Source: Deltaproteobacteria bacterium
GTDB taxonomy: Bacteria; Desulfobacterota; Desulfobacteria; Desulfobacterales; Desulfatirhabdiaceae
Direction: 5' to 3'
DNA: 64,000 bases
NCBI GenBank assembly: GCA_016219185.1
Contig: JACRBZ010000030.1
Coordinates: 62,001 to 126,000, forward strand
Numbering within the stretch: position 1 is the stretch's first letter; each line of letters starts with the position of its first letter. Below the pieces are notes generated by a model. The model ran no database searches. It was not told where the DNA came from and saw only the letters and a program-made list of their open reading frames with translations. Below are positions 9,870 to 18,867 of the stretch, in pieces. Made by a program: the position numbers and the translations under genes.

Positions 9870-11338
9870 CCATGACCGCAAAGACCATCACCATCGATCC
9901 CATTACACGTCTGGAAGGCCACGGGAAGATCGAGATTTTTCTGAACGACCTGGGAGATGTGGAGGACGCTTTCTGGCAGGTGTCGGAGCTAAGGGGTTTC
10001 GAGCGGTTCTGTCTGGGGCGGCCCGCCGAGGAGATGACGCGCATCGTACCCAACATCTGCGGTGTGTGTCCGTCTGCCCACCACATGGCCGCCACCAAGG
10101 CCCTGGACGATCTCTATGACGTGGAACCCACGCCGACGGCCAAGCTGATCCGGCAGCTCGAGTTTAACGCCTTCTACATCGAGGACCATTACATCCACTT
10201 CTTCTTCCTGGCTGCTCCCGATTTCGTGGTAGGTCCGGATGCGGACCCCGCCGAGCGGAACATCCTTGGGGTGATCCACAAGGTGGGCAAGGAGATCGGC
10301 GCCAGGGTTATCGAGGTTCGCAAGAAAAACCGCCAGATCATCAAGCTGGTCTTCAGCAAAGCGCCGCACCCCGAAGGCGGATTGCCGGGGGGCGTTGCCC
10401 GGGGCATCACCGTTGATGAGCGCAGGTGGATCAAGGAGATCGCCGACTATTCCGTCGAGTTCGCGCAGTTCGCGATGGGCCTTTTTAAAGACCTGGTGCT
10501 GCACAACAAGAAGAATCTCGATCTGGTGCTGAGCGATGCCTATCAATTGAAGACCTGCTACATGTCCCTGGTGGATGAAAACAACAAGGTCAGCTTTTAC
10601 GACGGCACCGTCAAGGTCATCGACCCCGACGGCAAGGAGTTCGTGCGGTTCGACCCGCGGGATTACGTGGAACACATCGGCGAGTGGGTGGAACCCTGGA
10701 CCTATATCAAGATGAACCACCTGAAGAAGATCGGCTGGAAAGGACTGGTGGAGGGGGAGGGCACCTCGCTCTACCGTGTGGCCCCGCTCGCCCGGCTGAA
10801 CGTTGCGGACGGCATGGCCACGCCGCTCGCCCAAAAAGAGTACGAACAGATGTTCGAGACCCTGGGCGGGAGGCCCGCGCATCACACACTGGCCATGCAC
10901 TGGGCCCGGCTGATCTGCGCCCTCCAGGCCGCGGAGCACAATCAACTGATCGCAAGCGACCCGCTTCTGACCAGCAAGGACATCCGCAACATGAATTTGC
11001 GCCTGAAGCGCGTCGGTGTCGGGTGCGTTGAGGCCCCCCGCGGGACGCTCTTTCACCACTACGAGACCGACGATCGCGGATTGCTGACAAAAGTCAACCT
11101 GATCGTGGCCACGCAGAACAACGCTGCCCCCATCTCGCTGTCGGTCAAGAAGGCAGCCAGGGAGTTCATCAAGGGGGGCAACATCAAGGAGGGGCTGCTG
11201 AACCGGGTCGAGATGGCCTTCCGGGCCTATGATCCCTGTCTGTCCTGTGCCACGCATGCTCTGCCCGGACAGGTCCCGCTGGTGGTGAATATCCGGGATA
11301 GCGAGGGCCGGGTGATCAGGACCTTAAGGAGGTCTTGA
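9866..11338 (+). CDS. mvhA: Group 3c-like [NiFe] hydrogenase large subunit
   Basis: 490 residues. Both nickel-binding motifs are intact: NICGVCPSAHH (Cys65 and Cys68) and DPCLSCATH (Cys458 and Cys461). A 26-residue C-terminal extension follows the conserved His464, which is the usual site of cleavage by a maturation protease, and such a protease is encoded immediately downstream. The enzyme is expected to oxidise or evolve H2 in the cytoplasm and exchange electrons through MvhG and MvhD. The start is the ATG of an ATGA overlap with mvhG. Confidence 0.93.
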   Translation: MTMTAKTITIDPITRLEGHGKIEIFLNDLGDVEDAFWQVSELRGFERFCLGRPAEEMTRIVPNICGVCPSAHHMAATKALDDLYDVEPTPTAKLIRQLEFNAFYIEDHYIHFFFLAAPDFVVGPDADPAERNILGVIHKVGKEIGARVIEVRKKNRQIIKLVFSKAPHPEGGLPGGVARGITVDERRWIKEIADYSVEFAQFAMGLFKDLVLHNKKNLDLVLSDAYQLKTCYMSLVDENNKVSFYDGTVKVIDPDGKEFVRFDPRDYVEHIGEWVEPWTYIKMNHLKKIGWKGLVEGEGTSLYRVAPLARLNVADGMATPLAQKEYEQMFETLGGRPAHHTLAMHWARLICALQAAEHNQLIASDPLLTSKDIRNMNLRLKRVGVGCVEAPRGTLFHHYETDDRGLLTKVNLIVATQNNAAPISLSVKKAAREFIKGGNIKEGLLNRVEMAFRAYDPCLSCATHALPGQVPLVVNIRDSEGRVIRTLRRS

Positions 11339-11339
11339 C

Positions 11340-11804
11340 ATGAAGACGCTGATTCTGGGCATGGGCAACCCGATCCTGTCCGACGACGGGGTGGGGCTGC
11401 ATGTCGCCCGTGCCCTCGATGGGCGTTTTGCGGGGACGGACGTGCGCACCAGCGCCCTGATCGGTCTTGGCCTCCTGGATATTGTGGCGGACTACGACCA
11501 GGTCTTTGTCATCGATGCCATCCAGGACGGGAGCCGCCTGCCGGGCACGGTGGTGAAACTTGCGGCCGGCGAAGGGGCACTGCACCTTTTCTCGTCTCAC
11601 GGCATGCATTTTTTCGAGATCCTGCAACTGGGAAAAGACGCGGGGATTATGGTTCCGGAGGTGGCCGGGATTTACGGGGTGGTAATCGGCCCGGAATGTC
11701 CTTTCGGGGAAGGGCTGTCCCCGCTGCTGGCGCGGCTGCAGGCCGGGATTGTCAGACAAATCGGCGAGGAATTGGGTCGCGGGTTGAAGAGCATGACCGG
11801 TTGA
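11340..11804 (+). CDS. [NiFe] hydrogenase maturation endopeptidase (HyaD/HycI family)
   Basis: 154 residues beginning with the family signature LILGMGNPILSDDGVG, whose acidic residue coordinates nickel in the precursor, followed by the conserved VIDAIQ and SSHGMHFFEIL regions. It would remove the C-terminal extension of the adjacent large subunit after nickel insertion. An AAGGAGG ribosome-binding site lies inside the end of mvhA. The EchE large subunit in this window has no extension, so this protease most likely serves only MvhA. Confidence 0.92.
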   Translation: MKTLILGMGNPILSDDGVGLHVARALDGRFAGTDVRTSALIGLGLLDIVADYDQVFVIDAIQDGSRLPGTVVKLAAGEGALHLFSSHGMHFFEILQLGKDAGIMVPEVAGIYGVVIGPECPFGEGLSPLLARLQAGIVRQIGEELGRGLKSMTG

Positions 11805-11958
11805 TGGATGTGCGGTTGTTGTATTCATGTTACCGGATACCAGCGGACAATAGCATTTGTTCCGCCCGTGATTTCGGAGGGGATCGATCCTACCTGATTT
11901 CCGTTGCAATAATTCGGACCCGTCAGACAAAAAGGCTTTATGCCAAAAGGACATGGGG

Positions 11959-12894
11959 ATGTTCTTCAAGAAGTTTTTTATGGAGAGATTCTTTCCGGGA
12001 CTTGCGGAAAACCTGGCTCAGGATGATGAAGCCCAGACGCTGGAATCGAAGGAAAATGGCACTTCATCAATATCTGAGGATGTCGTGTGGGAGGACAGGG
12101 GTTCAAATATTACAGTCATCGCCTTTGCAGGAATGGCAGTGCTTTATGGGGGTCTGCCGCAGTTTGAGTTTCAAAAAATTCTTTCTCAGGAAGGACAGCG
12201 GTATAACACAATTTTTGTGCGAGACGTTCAGCGGAATGCTTACATGCGCTCTCCGCAAGGAGGAAACAATGGCATACAGTATTATCAGGAGGCCATTCGG
12301 AAGGCGATTTCCCATTTGCCTCCCTCCTTTAATGTGACTGTTGGTCTTTCCGCCGGAGGGATGGCTCCCTTTCTTCTGTGTAACGGCCTGGCCTTGCACC
12401 ACATCATTGCTTTTAACCCGAGCTTTCCGCAAGGACAATATGCATCCGAAAGCCTTTTCCGTTTATCTCTCCGGATGGCGACGTTGTTTTCGGATCCCCG
12501 GTCCTATTTTGAGTCGCTGCTGGTGGTGCTTTCTGTCCGTCTTATCTGGAAACGCCAGTGCAGGCTATTGGGAAAAAACAACATTCCCGATGAACTTCAG
12601 TGTTATCTGAATACCCGGCCGAAGCCGCCGCCGGCCTCCATATTTTACAGCCGGCTCAATCCTCCGGATTTCCGTCAGGCCATGGGTCTCAGTGGGATTC
12701 CCGGCATTACCCTGAAACCGGTGGATACCTCCAGGCATAGCGCCTTGAAATGGCTCAGGGATAGCGGAAAGCTGGGCCCGCTGCTCCATCAGGAGATCCA
12801 TGACGCCCATGTCGAATGGCTCAATGCGGGAAAGACGCAATGCAGCCATCCAGATGCGAGCACTCACGTTTGCACTCATGATATGCCGCCTTGA
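11959..12894 (+). CDS. Alpha/beta-hydrolase-like protein of unknown substrate
   Basis: 311 residues from the ATG at 11959, preferred because AAAAGGA ends 7 bases upstream; an in-frame ATG at 11953 sits almost on top of it. A nucleophile-elbow motif VGLSAGG (Ser near residue 130) follows a strand, with FAGMAVLYGG earlier as a possible oxyanion region and RHSALKWL near the C-terminus as a possible catalytic His. This fits a serine hydrolase fold, but the substrate is unknown. It lies 155 bp downstream of the hydrogenase protease, in a less GC-rich stretch, and need not belong to that operon. Confidence 0.65.
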   Translation: MFFKKFFMERFFPGLAENLAQDDEAQTLESKENGTSSISEDVVWEDRGSNITVIAFAGMAVLYGGLPQFEFQKILSQEGQRYNTIFVRDVQRNAYMRSPQGGNNGIQYYQEAIRKAISHLPPSFNVTVGLSAGGMAPFLLCNGLALHHIIAFNPSFPQGQYASESLFRLSLRMATLFSDPRSYFESLLVVLSVRLIWKRQCRLLGKNNIPDELQCYLNTRPKPPPASIFYSRLNPPDFRQAMGLSGIPGITLKPVDTSRHSALKWLRDSGKLGPLLHQEIHDAHVEWLNAGKTQCSHPDASTHVCTHDMPP

Positions 12895-13131
12895 TTCACC
12901 TGTTTTTCCCGGCCATGCCACTACTTGCCTGTATCGATGCGCTGCTTGATTATCAAGATTAAACATGGCAGAACGTTATTTTTTTGCTTTTTCGTTTTTA
13001 TCATGATTTACTGAACCAGAAAAAAGGCCCATTAAAAAAGTAGTTCTTCACGTATTAATTCGGTTTGGCGCGCCGGGAAACCGACATTCCTGCTGTGACC
13101 TGATCCCCGGATTAACGAGGATAAAAATACC

Positions 13132-15051
13132 ATGAAAGAGCTTACTTACATCCTTATCCTGTTGCCGTTTCTGGCTGCTTTGAGCTGCTTATCGGCCATA
13201 TCCGGCCGGGTGCGGTCATTCATCGTTCTGACAACCGGTTGCGTTCTGATCGCAAGCTCGCTGCTACTTATTCATTATGTTCCCTTCGCCTTTACCCCTC
13301 AAACCGTTTTCGGCCTCGGGGTGCATGGTCTCATTCAGGTCCCGGATTTCATCCTGATGGCTGCCATCCTGTATTTCGGATTCAAGCATCGCAGCCTGCT
13401 GGTCATTGTTCCAGCCGCTTTGCAGATCGTTCTGGTGACTTGGTTCGAGGGATTCATCATCAAGGGCCAAAAGATCTCCTGGCCGGACACGCAGGCTTTT
13501 TATTGTGACAACCTCTCGCTCATCATGGTGCTGATCATTTCCATCGTGGGCTCGATCATCTGTTTTCAAGCCCTTCCCTATATGAAAAACCACGAGGAAC
13601 ACCTGCACCTGCCAACGACCCGGCAGCCCCGGTTTTTCTTTGTTATGCTGTTTTTTCTGGGCGCCATGAACGGTCTGGTGCTGTCAAATGATACGACCGT
13701 TATCCACTTCTTCTTCGAAGCCACCACACTCTGCTCGTTTCTGCTCATCGGGCATGACGGTACCGAAAAGGCCATCCGGAATTCCGTAAGGGCGTTATGG
13801 ATGAACAGCGTGGGGTGCCTGGCTTTCATTGTGGCGCTGATGCTGATCTATAAGAGCCTGGGCAGTATCGACATGCAACAGATTATCCGAACGCCCGTTG
13901 GTGCCGGACTTTCCTTTCTGGCCCTGGCGCTTCTTTGTCTTGCATCGTTCACCAAATCCGCACAATTCCCCCTGCAAAGCTGGCTGGTAGGCGCCATGGT
14001 AGCGCCGACACCGGTCTCCGCCTTACTCCATTCCAGCACCATGGTCAAGATCGGCGTATATCTGGTGATTCGACTGGCTCCGGCCATGCAGGGAAGTTTT
14101 TTAAGTCACTGTATCGCCATTTTCGGCGCATTCACCTTTCTGGCCGCAGCAGGGCTTGCGGTCGGGCAGAGCAACGGCAAAAAAGTACTGGCCTATTCCA
14201 CCATAAGCAATCTGGGGCTTATCTTCGCCTGCGCCGGCCTCAATACGCCGGAGTCCATAACCGCCGCGATCCTGCTCATTATTTTCCATGCCGTCACCAA
14301 GGCCCTGCTTTTTCTCTGTGTGGGCACGATCGAGCAGCATATTGAAAGCCGCGATATCGAGGACATGCGCGGATTGTATGCCAAAATGCCCCTGACGGCG
14401 CTCATTACGGTGATGGGCGTGGTGATGATGATCATGCCCCCCTTCGGCCTGCTCCTTGGCAAATGGATGGCCATGGAGGCCGCTGCCGCAAATATTTATG
14501 TCATCATCCTGACGGCCATCGGCAGCGCGCTGACTGCCATGTACTGGGCCCGGTGGGCGGGAACGCTGATGAGTGATCCGTTTGCGGGAAAGTTCACGCT
14601 CGAAAAGCAGCCCGTGGTCACCTGGGCGGCGTTGTTGTCGCTTTGCGCGGGCGCGGGAATCCTGAGCATTGCCGTGCCATGGCTGTACGAAGGGTTGTTC
14701 ACCCCTTCGATGAGCCTGAATTATGTGCCGCCCTATTCCCTGAATGACGGCATTCTGGAGAATTCTTACGGCGTCTTTGCCGCCTTGCCCCTTTGCCTGA
14801 TCGCTGTACTGGGCTTTCTGCAATCGATTTGGGCTGTCAGAGGGGCGACAAAGGCGCGTATCTGCGCGCCTTATTTGAGCGGCATTCAGACGGCAGCGCC
14901 CCGAGTCTTTACGGGACCCATGAATCAACTGGTTAAAGCAGAGGCCGGAAACTACTATCTTTCGAACATATTCGGCGAAAGGAAGCTGACGGTCTGGATC
15001 AACCTGGCTGCCGGCGTGCTGCTGACCCTGATCGTGGGAGGCGCGCTATGA
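13132..15051 (+). CDS. echA: Ech hydrogenase antiporter-like membrane subunit
   Basis: 639 residues with about 14-16 hydrophobic segments, homologous to NuoL/MrpA-type proton- or sodium-translocating subunits. Conserved signatures include FFFEATTLCSFLLIGHD, FTKSAQFPLQSWL..AMVAPTPVSALLHSSTMVK and the FHAVTKALLFL segment with its charged residues inside membrane helices. It would translocate ions when the hydrogenase module reacts with ferredoxin. It is the first gene of a canonical ech order and overlaps echB by ATGA. The 240 bp upstream hold no recognisable sigma-54 site. Confidence 0.92.
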   Translation: MKELTYILILLPFLAALSCLSAISGRVRSFIVLTTGCVLIASSLLLIHYVPFAFTPQTVFGLGVHGLIQVPDFILMAAILYFGFKHRSLLVIVPAALQIVLVTWFEGFIIKGQKISWPDTQAFYCDNLSLIMVLIISIVGSIICFQALPYMKNHEEHLHLPTTRQPRFFFVMLFFLGAMNGLVLSNDTTVIHFFFEATTLCSFLLIGHDGTEKAIRNSVRALWMNSVGCLAFIVALMLIYKSLGSIDMQQIIRTPVGAGLSFLALALLCLASFTKSAQFPLQSWLVGAMVAPTPVSALLHSSTMVKIGVYLVIRLAPAMQGSFLSHCIAIFGAFTFLAAAGLAVGQSNGKKVLAYSTISNLGLIFACAGLNTPESITAAILLIIFHAVTKALLFLCVGTIEQHIESRDIEDMRGLYAKMPLTALITVMGVVMMIMPPFGLLLGKWMAMEAAAANIYVIILTAIGSALTAMYWARWAGTLMSDPFAGKFTLEKQPVVTWAALLSLCAGAGILSIAVPWLYEGLFTPSMSLNYVPPYSLNDGILENSYGVFAALPLCLIAVLGFLQSIWAVRGATKARICAPYLSGIQTAAPRVFTGPMNQLVKAEAGNYYLSNIFGERKLTVWINLAAGVLLTLIVGGAL

Positions 15052-15899
15052 CAAACCAGGGCATTCTGATACTTGTTGGTCTGGCTTCCGGCCCCCTGCT
15101 CGGCGGTTTGATCGCGGGTCTTGACAGGATTCTCACGGCCCGCTTCCAGTCCCGCATCGGCCCGCCGTTGTTTCAGCCGTTTTACGACGTGATCAAGCTT
15201 TTCGGAAAGGAGAAGCGGGTGGTAAATGTCTGGCAGGCGTTTTGTGCCAACGCCTACCTGACGGCAGCTTCCATTTCGGTGGTTCTTTTTTTCCTCGGCT
15301 CGGACCTGCTCCTCATCCTGTTCATTCAGGCCGTGGGAGCGGTTTTTCTGGTCGTGGGTGCTTTTTCCTCCACGTCGCCTTACAGTCAGGCCGGCGCTCA
15401 CAGGGAACTCCTGCAGATTCTCTGCTATGAGCCGCTTCTCATATTCGTTGCCGTGGGCATCTACCTTCAGACCGGCAGTTTCAAAATCGAATCCGTCCAT
15501 GCCATGGACCAGCCGCTTCTTCTGAAGCTCCCGTTCATGTTCATTGTATTGAGTTTTGTTCTGACCATCAAACTTCGCAAGTCACCTTTTGACTTGTCCA
15601 CCTCGCACCATGCACATCAGGAACTCGTCAAGGGACTGCTCACGGACTATTCCGGGCCGTTTCTGGCCCTGACCGAAATTGCCCACTGGTACGAAACCGT
15701 GCTTGTCCTGGGAATCTGTTCCCTGTTCTGGACCACGAACCCGGCGGGAGCGATTCTTCTCGTCGGGGTGACGTATTTCCTGGAAATCTGGATCGATAAC
15801 GTTTCCGCTCGATTGAACTGGCGCTGGATGCTCGGATACGGTTGGGCCATGGGCATGTCGCTGTCTCTGGTGAATCTTGTCTGGTTGTATGCGCGATAG
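15048..15899 (+). CDS. echB: Ech hydrogenase NuoH-like membrane subunit
   Basis: 283 residues, about eight membrane helices. The NuoH-family signatures RIGPPLFQPFYDVIKLFGKE near the N-terminus and RKSPFDLSTSHHAHQELVKG in the middle are present. In complex I and Ech this subunit forms the interface between the hydrophilic hydrogenase arm and the ion channel. It is translationally coupled to echA; echC starts 15 bases downstream. Confidence 0.93.
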   Translation: MTNQGILILVGLASGPLLGGLIAGLDRILTARFQSRIGPPLFQPFYDVIKLFGKEKRVVNVWQAFCANAYLTAASISVVLFFLGSDLLLILFIQAVGAVFLVVGAFSSTSPYSQAGAHRELLQILCYEPLLIFVAVGIYLQTGSFKIESVHAMDQPLLLKLPFMFIVLSFVLTIKLRKSPFDLSTSHHAHQELVKGLLTDYSGPFLALTEIAHWYETVLVLGICSLFWTTNPAGAILLVGVTYFLEIWIDNVSARLNWRWMLGYGWAMGMSLSLVNLVWLYAR

Positions 15900-15913
15900 G
15901 GGGCTTTTTGCAT

Positions 15914-16390
15914 ATGTTTAAAAAAATCCTCACGAAAGCCCGGACCCTGTCGCCCTGGGTGCTGCATTTTGATTGCGGCAGTTGCAACGGCTGCGACATC
16001 GAAGTCCTGGCCTGCCTGACCCCGGTTTATGACGTGGAGCGGTTCGGCATGATCAACGTCGGCAATCCCATGCATGCGGACGTTTTTCTCGTCACCGGCA
16101 CGGTCAATCACCGGAACAAGAAAGTTCTTCGCAACCTTTATGATCAGATTCCGGACCCCAAGGTGGTTGTGGCCATCGGGGCCTGCGGCCTTACGGGCGG
16201 TATTTTCCGGGAAGCCTACAACGTTGTTGGCGGCGTGGACAAAGTCATTCCCGTGGATGTTTATGTCCCGGGATGTCCCGCAAAACCCGAAGCCATCATT
16301 GATGGCGTGGTTCTGAGCCTTGAAAAATTCCGGGAAAAGGCGAATATGGCCATATTGAGCACGAACAGCCCTGCGGAGGAAACGCCATGA
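15914..16390 (+). CDS. echC: Ech hydrogenase small subunit (NuoB-like)
   Basis: 158 residues from the ATG at 15914 (MFKKILTKAR). The longer reading from 15842 overlaps echB and gives a non-conserved N-terminus. The four ligands of the proximal 4Fe-4S cluster are visible: SCNGCDIE, IGACGLTGG and PGCPAKPE. This subunit passes electrons between the EchE active site and the EchF clusters. It overlaps echD by ATGA. Confidence 0.93.
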   Translation: MFKKILTKARTLSPWVLHFDCGSCNGCDIEVLACLTPVYDVERFGMINVGNPMHADVFLVTGTVNHRNKKVLRNLYDQIPDPKVVVAIGACGLTGGIFREAYNVVGGVDKVIPVDVYVPGCPAKPEAIIDGVVLSLEKFREKANMAILSTNSPAEETP

Positions 16391-16761
16391 TAGAACAGGT
16401 GATTTCCATCAATGCGGAACAAGTAGTCGGTGAAACCGCAAAGATGAAAGTGGAGGGCTATCGGTTCATAACGCTGTCCTGTGTTGAAATTGACGAGACA
16501 ACGGTTGATATTCTGTATCATTTCGACAGGGAGTTTCAGTTGAAACACTTGCGGCTGACCGTGCCGAAAGATATTCCCGTGCCGAGCATTTCCCCGGTCT
16601 ATTTCGCCGCTTTCCTGGTTGAAAACGAGATACAGGACCTGTTCGGCATCCGCTTTCAGGGCCTGGCCATTGACTATGACCGCACTCTGTATCTGGAAGA
16701 GGAAGTGAAGAAAACGCCTTTTTGTAAATATGTGGTGATCAAAACCAGGCCCATTTCGTAA
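16387..16761 (+). CDS. echD: Ech hydrogenase NuoC-like subunit
   Basis: 124 residues resembling the NuoC/30-kDa family, with the pattern YHFD followed by LRLTVPKDIPVPSISPVY and the NEIQDLFGIRF motif typical of the family's C-terminal half. It has no metal ligands; it is a structural subunit of the hydrophilic arm. It is shorter than complex-I NuoC, as is usual for Ech. Confidence 0.9.
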   Translation: MIEQVISINAEQVVGETAKMKVEGYRFITLSCVEIDETTVDILYHFDREFQLKHLRLTVPKDIPVPSISPVYFAAFLVENEIQDLFGIRFQGLAIDYDRTLYLEEEVKKTPFCKYVVIKTRPIS

Positions 16762-16779
16762 CGCACCGGGAGAGAACGC

Positions 16780-17856
16780 ATGTCAAAGACGATTATCCCA
16801 TTCGGACCCCAGCATCCGGTATTGCCGGAACCGGTGCATCTTAAACTCACCCTGGAGGATGAAGTCATCACGGAAGCCATTCCGGCCTTCGGGTTCGTGC
16901 ACCGGGGCCTCGAGAAACTGGCGGAAATCCGGGATTTTCATCAGATGATCTACGTGGTGGAACGCATTTGCGGCATCTGCTCGATGATTCACGCCATGTG
17001 CTACTGCCAGGGCATCGAAGAGCTGATGGGGATTGAAGTGCCGCCGCGGGCCAGGTTTCTGCGGGTCATCTGGTCCGAACTGCATCGGATACACAGTCAT
17101 CTCCTGTGGCTGGGGCTTTTTGCGGACAGCTTCGGGTTCGAGAGCCTTTTTATGCAATGCTGGAAGATCCGGGAGAAAATTCTCGATATCGATGAAGCCA
17201 CCACCGGAAACCGGATCATCATCTCCGTCAGCGTCATCGGCGGCATGAGAAAGGATCTGAGCATCGAGCAGGTCAACTGGATTCTCTCGGAACTTAAAGA
17301 TGTCGAAAAGGAGATCAAGCGGCTGGAAACCACGATCATGACCGACTACACCGTTCAGAAACGCACGGTGGGAAAGGGTGCCCTGACCGGAAAACAGGCT
17401 TATGAACTGGGGTTGGTCGGCCCGACCCTTCGCGCCAGCGGAATTGCTCAGGATATGCGGATGCTCGGGTACGCGGCTTTTAGCGAAATCGATTTTGCGC
17501 CGGTGGTGGAAACAGAGGGTGACTGCTATGCCCGGTGCAAGGTCCGCTTTCGCGAAACTTTCCAGAGCATCGATCTCATTCGGCAGGCCCTGGCCAAAAT
17601 GCCGGATGGGGAATTGGCCGTCAAAGTAAAGGGCAGACCCGAGGGTGAGGTCATTTCCAGGGTGGAACAGCCGCGCGGCGAGGTTTTTTACTACATCAAG
17701 GCAAACGGCAAGAAAAATCTGGAACGGCTGCGGGTCCGGACCCCGACCTTTGCCAATGTTCCCGCGCTTCTTGCCATGTTGCCAGGGATGTGGCTTTCAG
17801 ACGTTCCGGTGATTGTTCTCTCCATTGATCCCTGTATCAGTTGCACGGAAAGGTAA
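16780..17856 (+). CDS. echE: Ech-type group 4 [NiFe] hydrogenase large subunit
   Basis: 358 residues. The nickel ligands are ERICGICSMIH (Cys64 and Cys67) and DPCISCTER (Cys352 and Cys355). The protein stops exactly at the Arg that occupies the usual protease-cleavage position, so there is no C-terminal extension to remove. H2 is expected to be formed from ferredoxin electrons supplied through EchF and EchC, or the reverse, coupled to ion transport by EchA and EchB. Confidence 0.94.
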   Translation: MSKTIIPFGPQHPVLPEPVHLKLTLEDEVITEAIPAFGFVHRGLEKLAEIRDFHQMIYVVERICGICSMIHAMCYCQGIEELMGIEVPPRARFLRVIWSELHRIHSHLLWLGLFADSFGFESLFMQCWKIREKILDIDEATTGNRIIISVSVIGGMRKDLSIEQVNWILSELKDVEKEIKRLETTIMTDYTVQKRTVGKGALTGKQAYELGLVGPTLRASGIAQDMRMLGYAAFSEIDFAPVVETEGDCYARCKVRFRETFQSIDLIRQALAKMPDGELAVKVKGRPEGEVISRVEQPRGEVFYYIKANGKKNLERLRVRTPTFANVPALLAMLPGMWLSDVPVIVLSIDPCISCTER

Positions 17857-17871
17857 AAGGGGAAAAAGTCC

Positions 17872-18228
17872 ATGTTCAAGATGACGCCAACCATCATGCG
17901 GAATTTCGTCGGAAAGCGAGCTACCCGGCGTTATCCCGCCGTTGTCAGACCCCCTTTTGAAAATGCCCGGGGTGAGATTTATAACGACATCCAGGTCTGC
18001 ACATTCTGCGGCGTCTGCGCCGTCAAATGTCCTTCCCAATGCATTGCCGTGGATAAAAAGCTTGCCACGTGGTCCTGTGACCCGTCGGCCTGCGTCTATT
18101 GCGGTGTTTGCGCCGAATCCTGTCCTGCCGGCAGCCTTCAGCAAAAACGCGATTACCGCAGGGCTGTCCGGGAGAAGGAAATGATTTTCCTGAAAGGCGA
18201 GATCAAAAAAGAAGTGGCGGCTTCGTAA
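17872..18228 (+). CDS. echF: Ech hydrogenase ferredoxin-like subunit
   Basis: 118 residues with two 4Fe-4S motifs, CTFCGVCAVKCPSQC and CVYCGVCAESCPAG, in the NuoI-like arrangement. A Lys/Glu-rich C-terminal tail follows. It is the likely entry point for electrons from soluble ferredoxin. It closes the six-gene ech operon, and no clear intrinsic terminator is seen after it. Confidence 0.92.
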   Translation: MFKMTPTIMRNFVGKRATRRYPAVVRPPFENARGEIYNDIQVCTFCGVCAVKCPSQCIAVDKKLATWSCDPSACVYCGVCAESCPAGSLQQKRDYRRAVREKEMIFLKGEIKKEVAAS

Positions 18229-18275
18229 ACGTTCATGACACATATCATGTCGCCCCCGAACATGAAAATAATACC

Positions 18276-18317
18276 TTCCCCCTTTGGAACAGGGGGATTG
18301 AGGGGGATTTTTCCGCG
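18276..18317. repeat. Intergenic CCCCCTTT/AAAGGGGG-type repeat, copy 1
   Basis: An inverted pair TTCCCCCTTTGGAAC / AGGGGG followed by ATTGAGGGGGATTTTT. Related elements occur at 33415-33435 and 37903-37928. Found only in intergenic DNA in this window; it may fold as a small hairpin. Confidence 0.6.
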
Positions 18318-18389
18318 GGGTTGCCGCTTGCCAAAAGATCTTTTGCCCCCTCCCGGCCCCTTCCGTTGCGTACACTCCTGTTAATGTTG

Positions 18390-18428
18390 CTTTAAAGTAT
18401 ATTTAAAGGCTTTTAAGATGCTTTAAAA
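18390..18428. promoter_or_regulatory. Candidate HipB operator
   Basis: Inverted repeat CTTTAAA / TTTAAAG with a 5-base spacer (18390-18408) and a further half-site CTTTAAA at 18421-18427. It sits about 25 bases upstream of the hipBA -35 box. Antitoxins of this family autoregulate through such palindromes; the assignment is inference from position. Confidence 0.4.
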
Positions 18429-18450
18429 CAACATTTATTCCTGTTTTTTT

Positions 18451-18479
18451 TTGACTGACCCACGGATTCATGCTATGTT
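18451..18479 (+). promoter_or_regulatory. Sigma-70 promoter for hipBA
   Basis: TTGACT, 17-base spacer, TATGTT with a TG one base upstream (extended -10). Predicted start of transcription is near 18486, giving a leader of about 40 bases to the hipB ATG. Confidence 0.6.
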
Positions 18480-18525
18480 GGTTAAAATAAACATAAACGG
18501 GTTATAAGGTTTTTTTTATACTAAC

Positions 18526-18867
18526 ATGCCACGTGTCAGCAAAATCTCAGAATCTCCGCCGGCCGCGGTGGAGGAGATTCTCAAACGATTGGGCCGCAAT
18601 ATCCGCATTGCCCGCCTGCGGCGCAAGCTTTCCAGGGGAGAGCTCGCCGAACGTGTTGGCATCTCGCGATATGTTCTGGCCGATATCGAGAAGGGCAAGC
18701 CAACCACTGCAATAGCCGCATATTTGGGTGCATTGTGGGTACTCGGCAGCCTCCGGGATATGCGAGAGGTAGCCGATCCGGACCGCGATGAAGAAGGCAA
18801 GATTCTGGAGCGGGCCAGAAGCCCGAAGACAGCGCCAAAGCGAAAGACGATAGACGATGACTTCTGA
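18526..18867 (+). CDS. hipB: HipB-like helix-turn-helix antitoxin
   Basis: 113 residues. A Cro/CI-type helix-turn-helix covers about 22-80 (LGRNIRIARLRRKLSRGELAERVG..RYVLADIEKGK), followed by an acidic then basic tail. It would bind DNA upstream and neutralise HipA. Its stop lies within the first codons of hipA (11-base overlap), the usual coupled arrangement. The ribosome-binding site is weak. Confidence 0.85.
   Translation: MPRVSKISESPPAAVEEILKRLGRNIRIARLRRKLSRGELAERVGISRYVLADIEKGKPTTAIAAYLGALWVLGSLRDMREVADPDRDEEGKILERARSPKTAPKRKTIDDDF

Noticed and set aside
9989..11257. 422-codon ORF on the minus strand
   Set aside because: Antisense to mvhA, which has both nickel motifs intact; no family resemblance.
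12895..13131. Sigma-54 promoter for ech (TGGCAG followed by TTGCT)
   Set aside because: The distance between GG and GC is about 17 bases, not 10; no other good promoter was seen in this gap.
14101..14928. 275-codon minus-strand ORF
   Set aside because: Antisense to echA; Gln/His/Arg-rich without motif, so a shadow.
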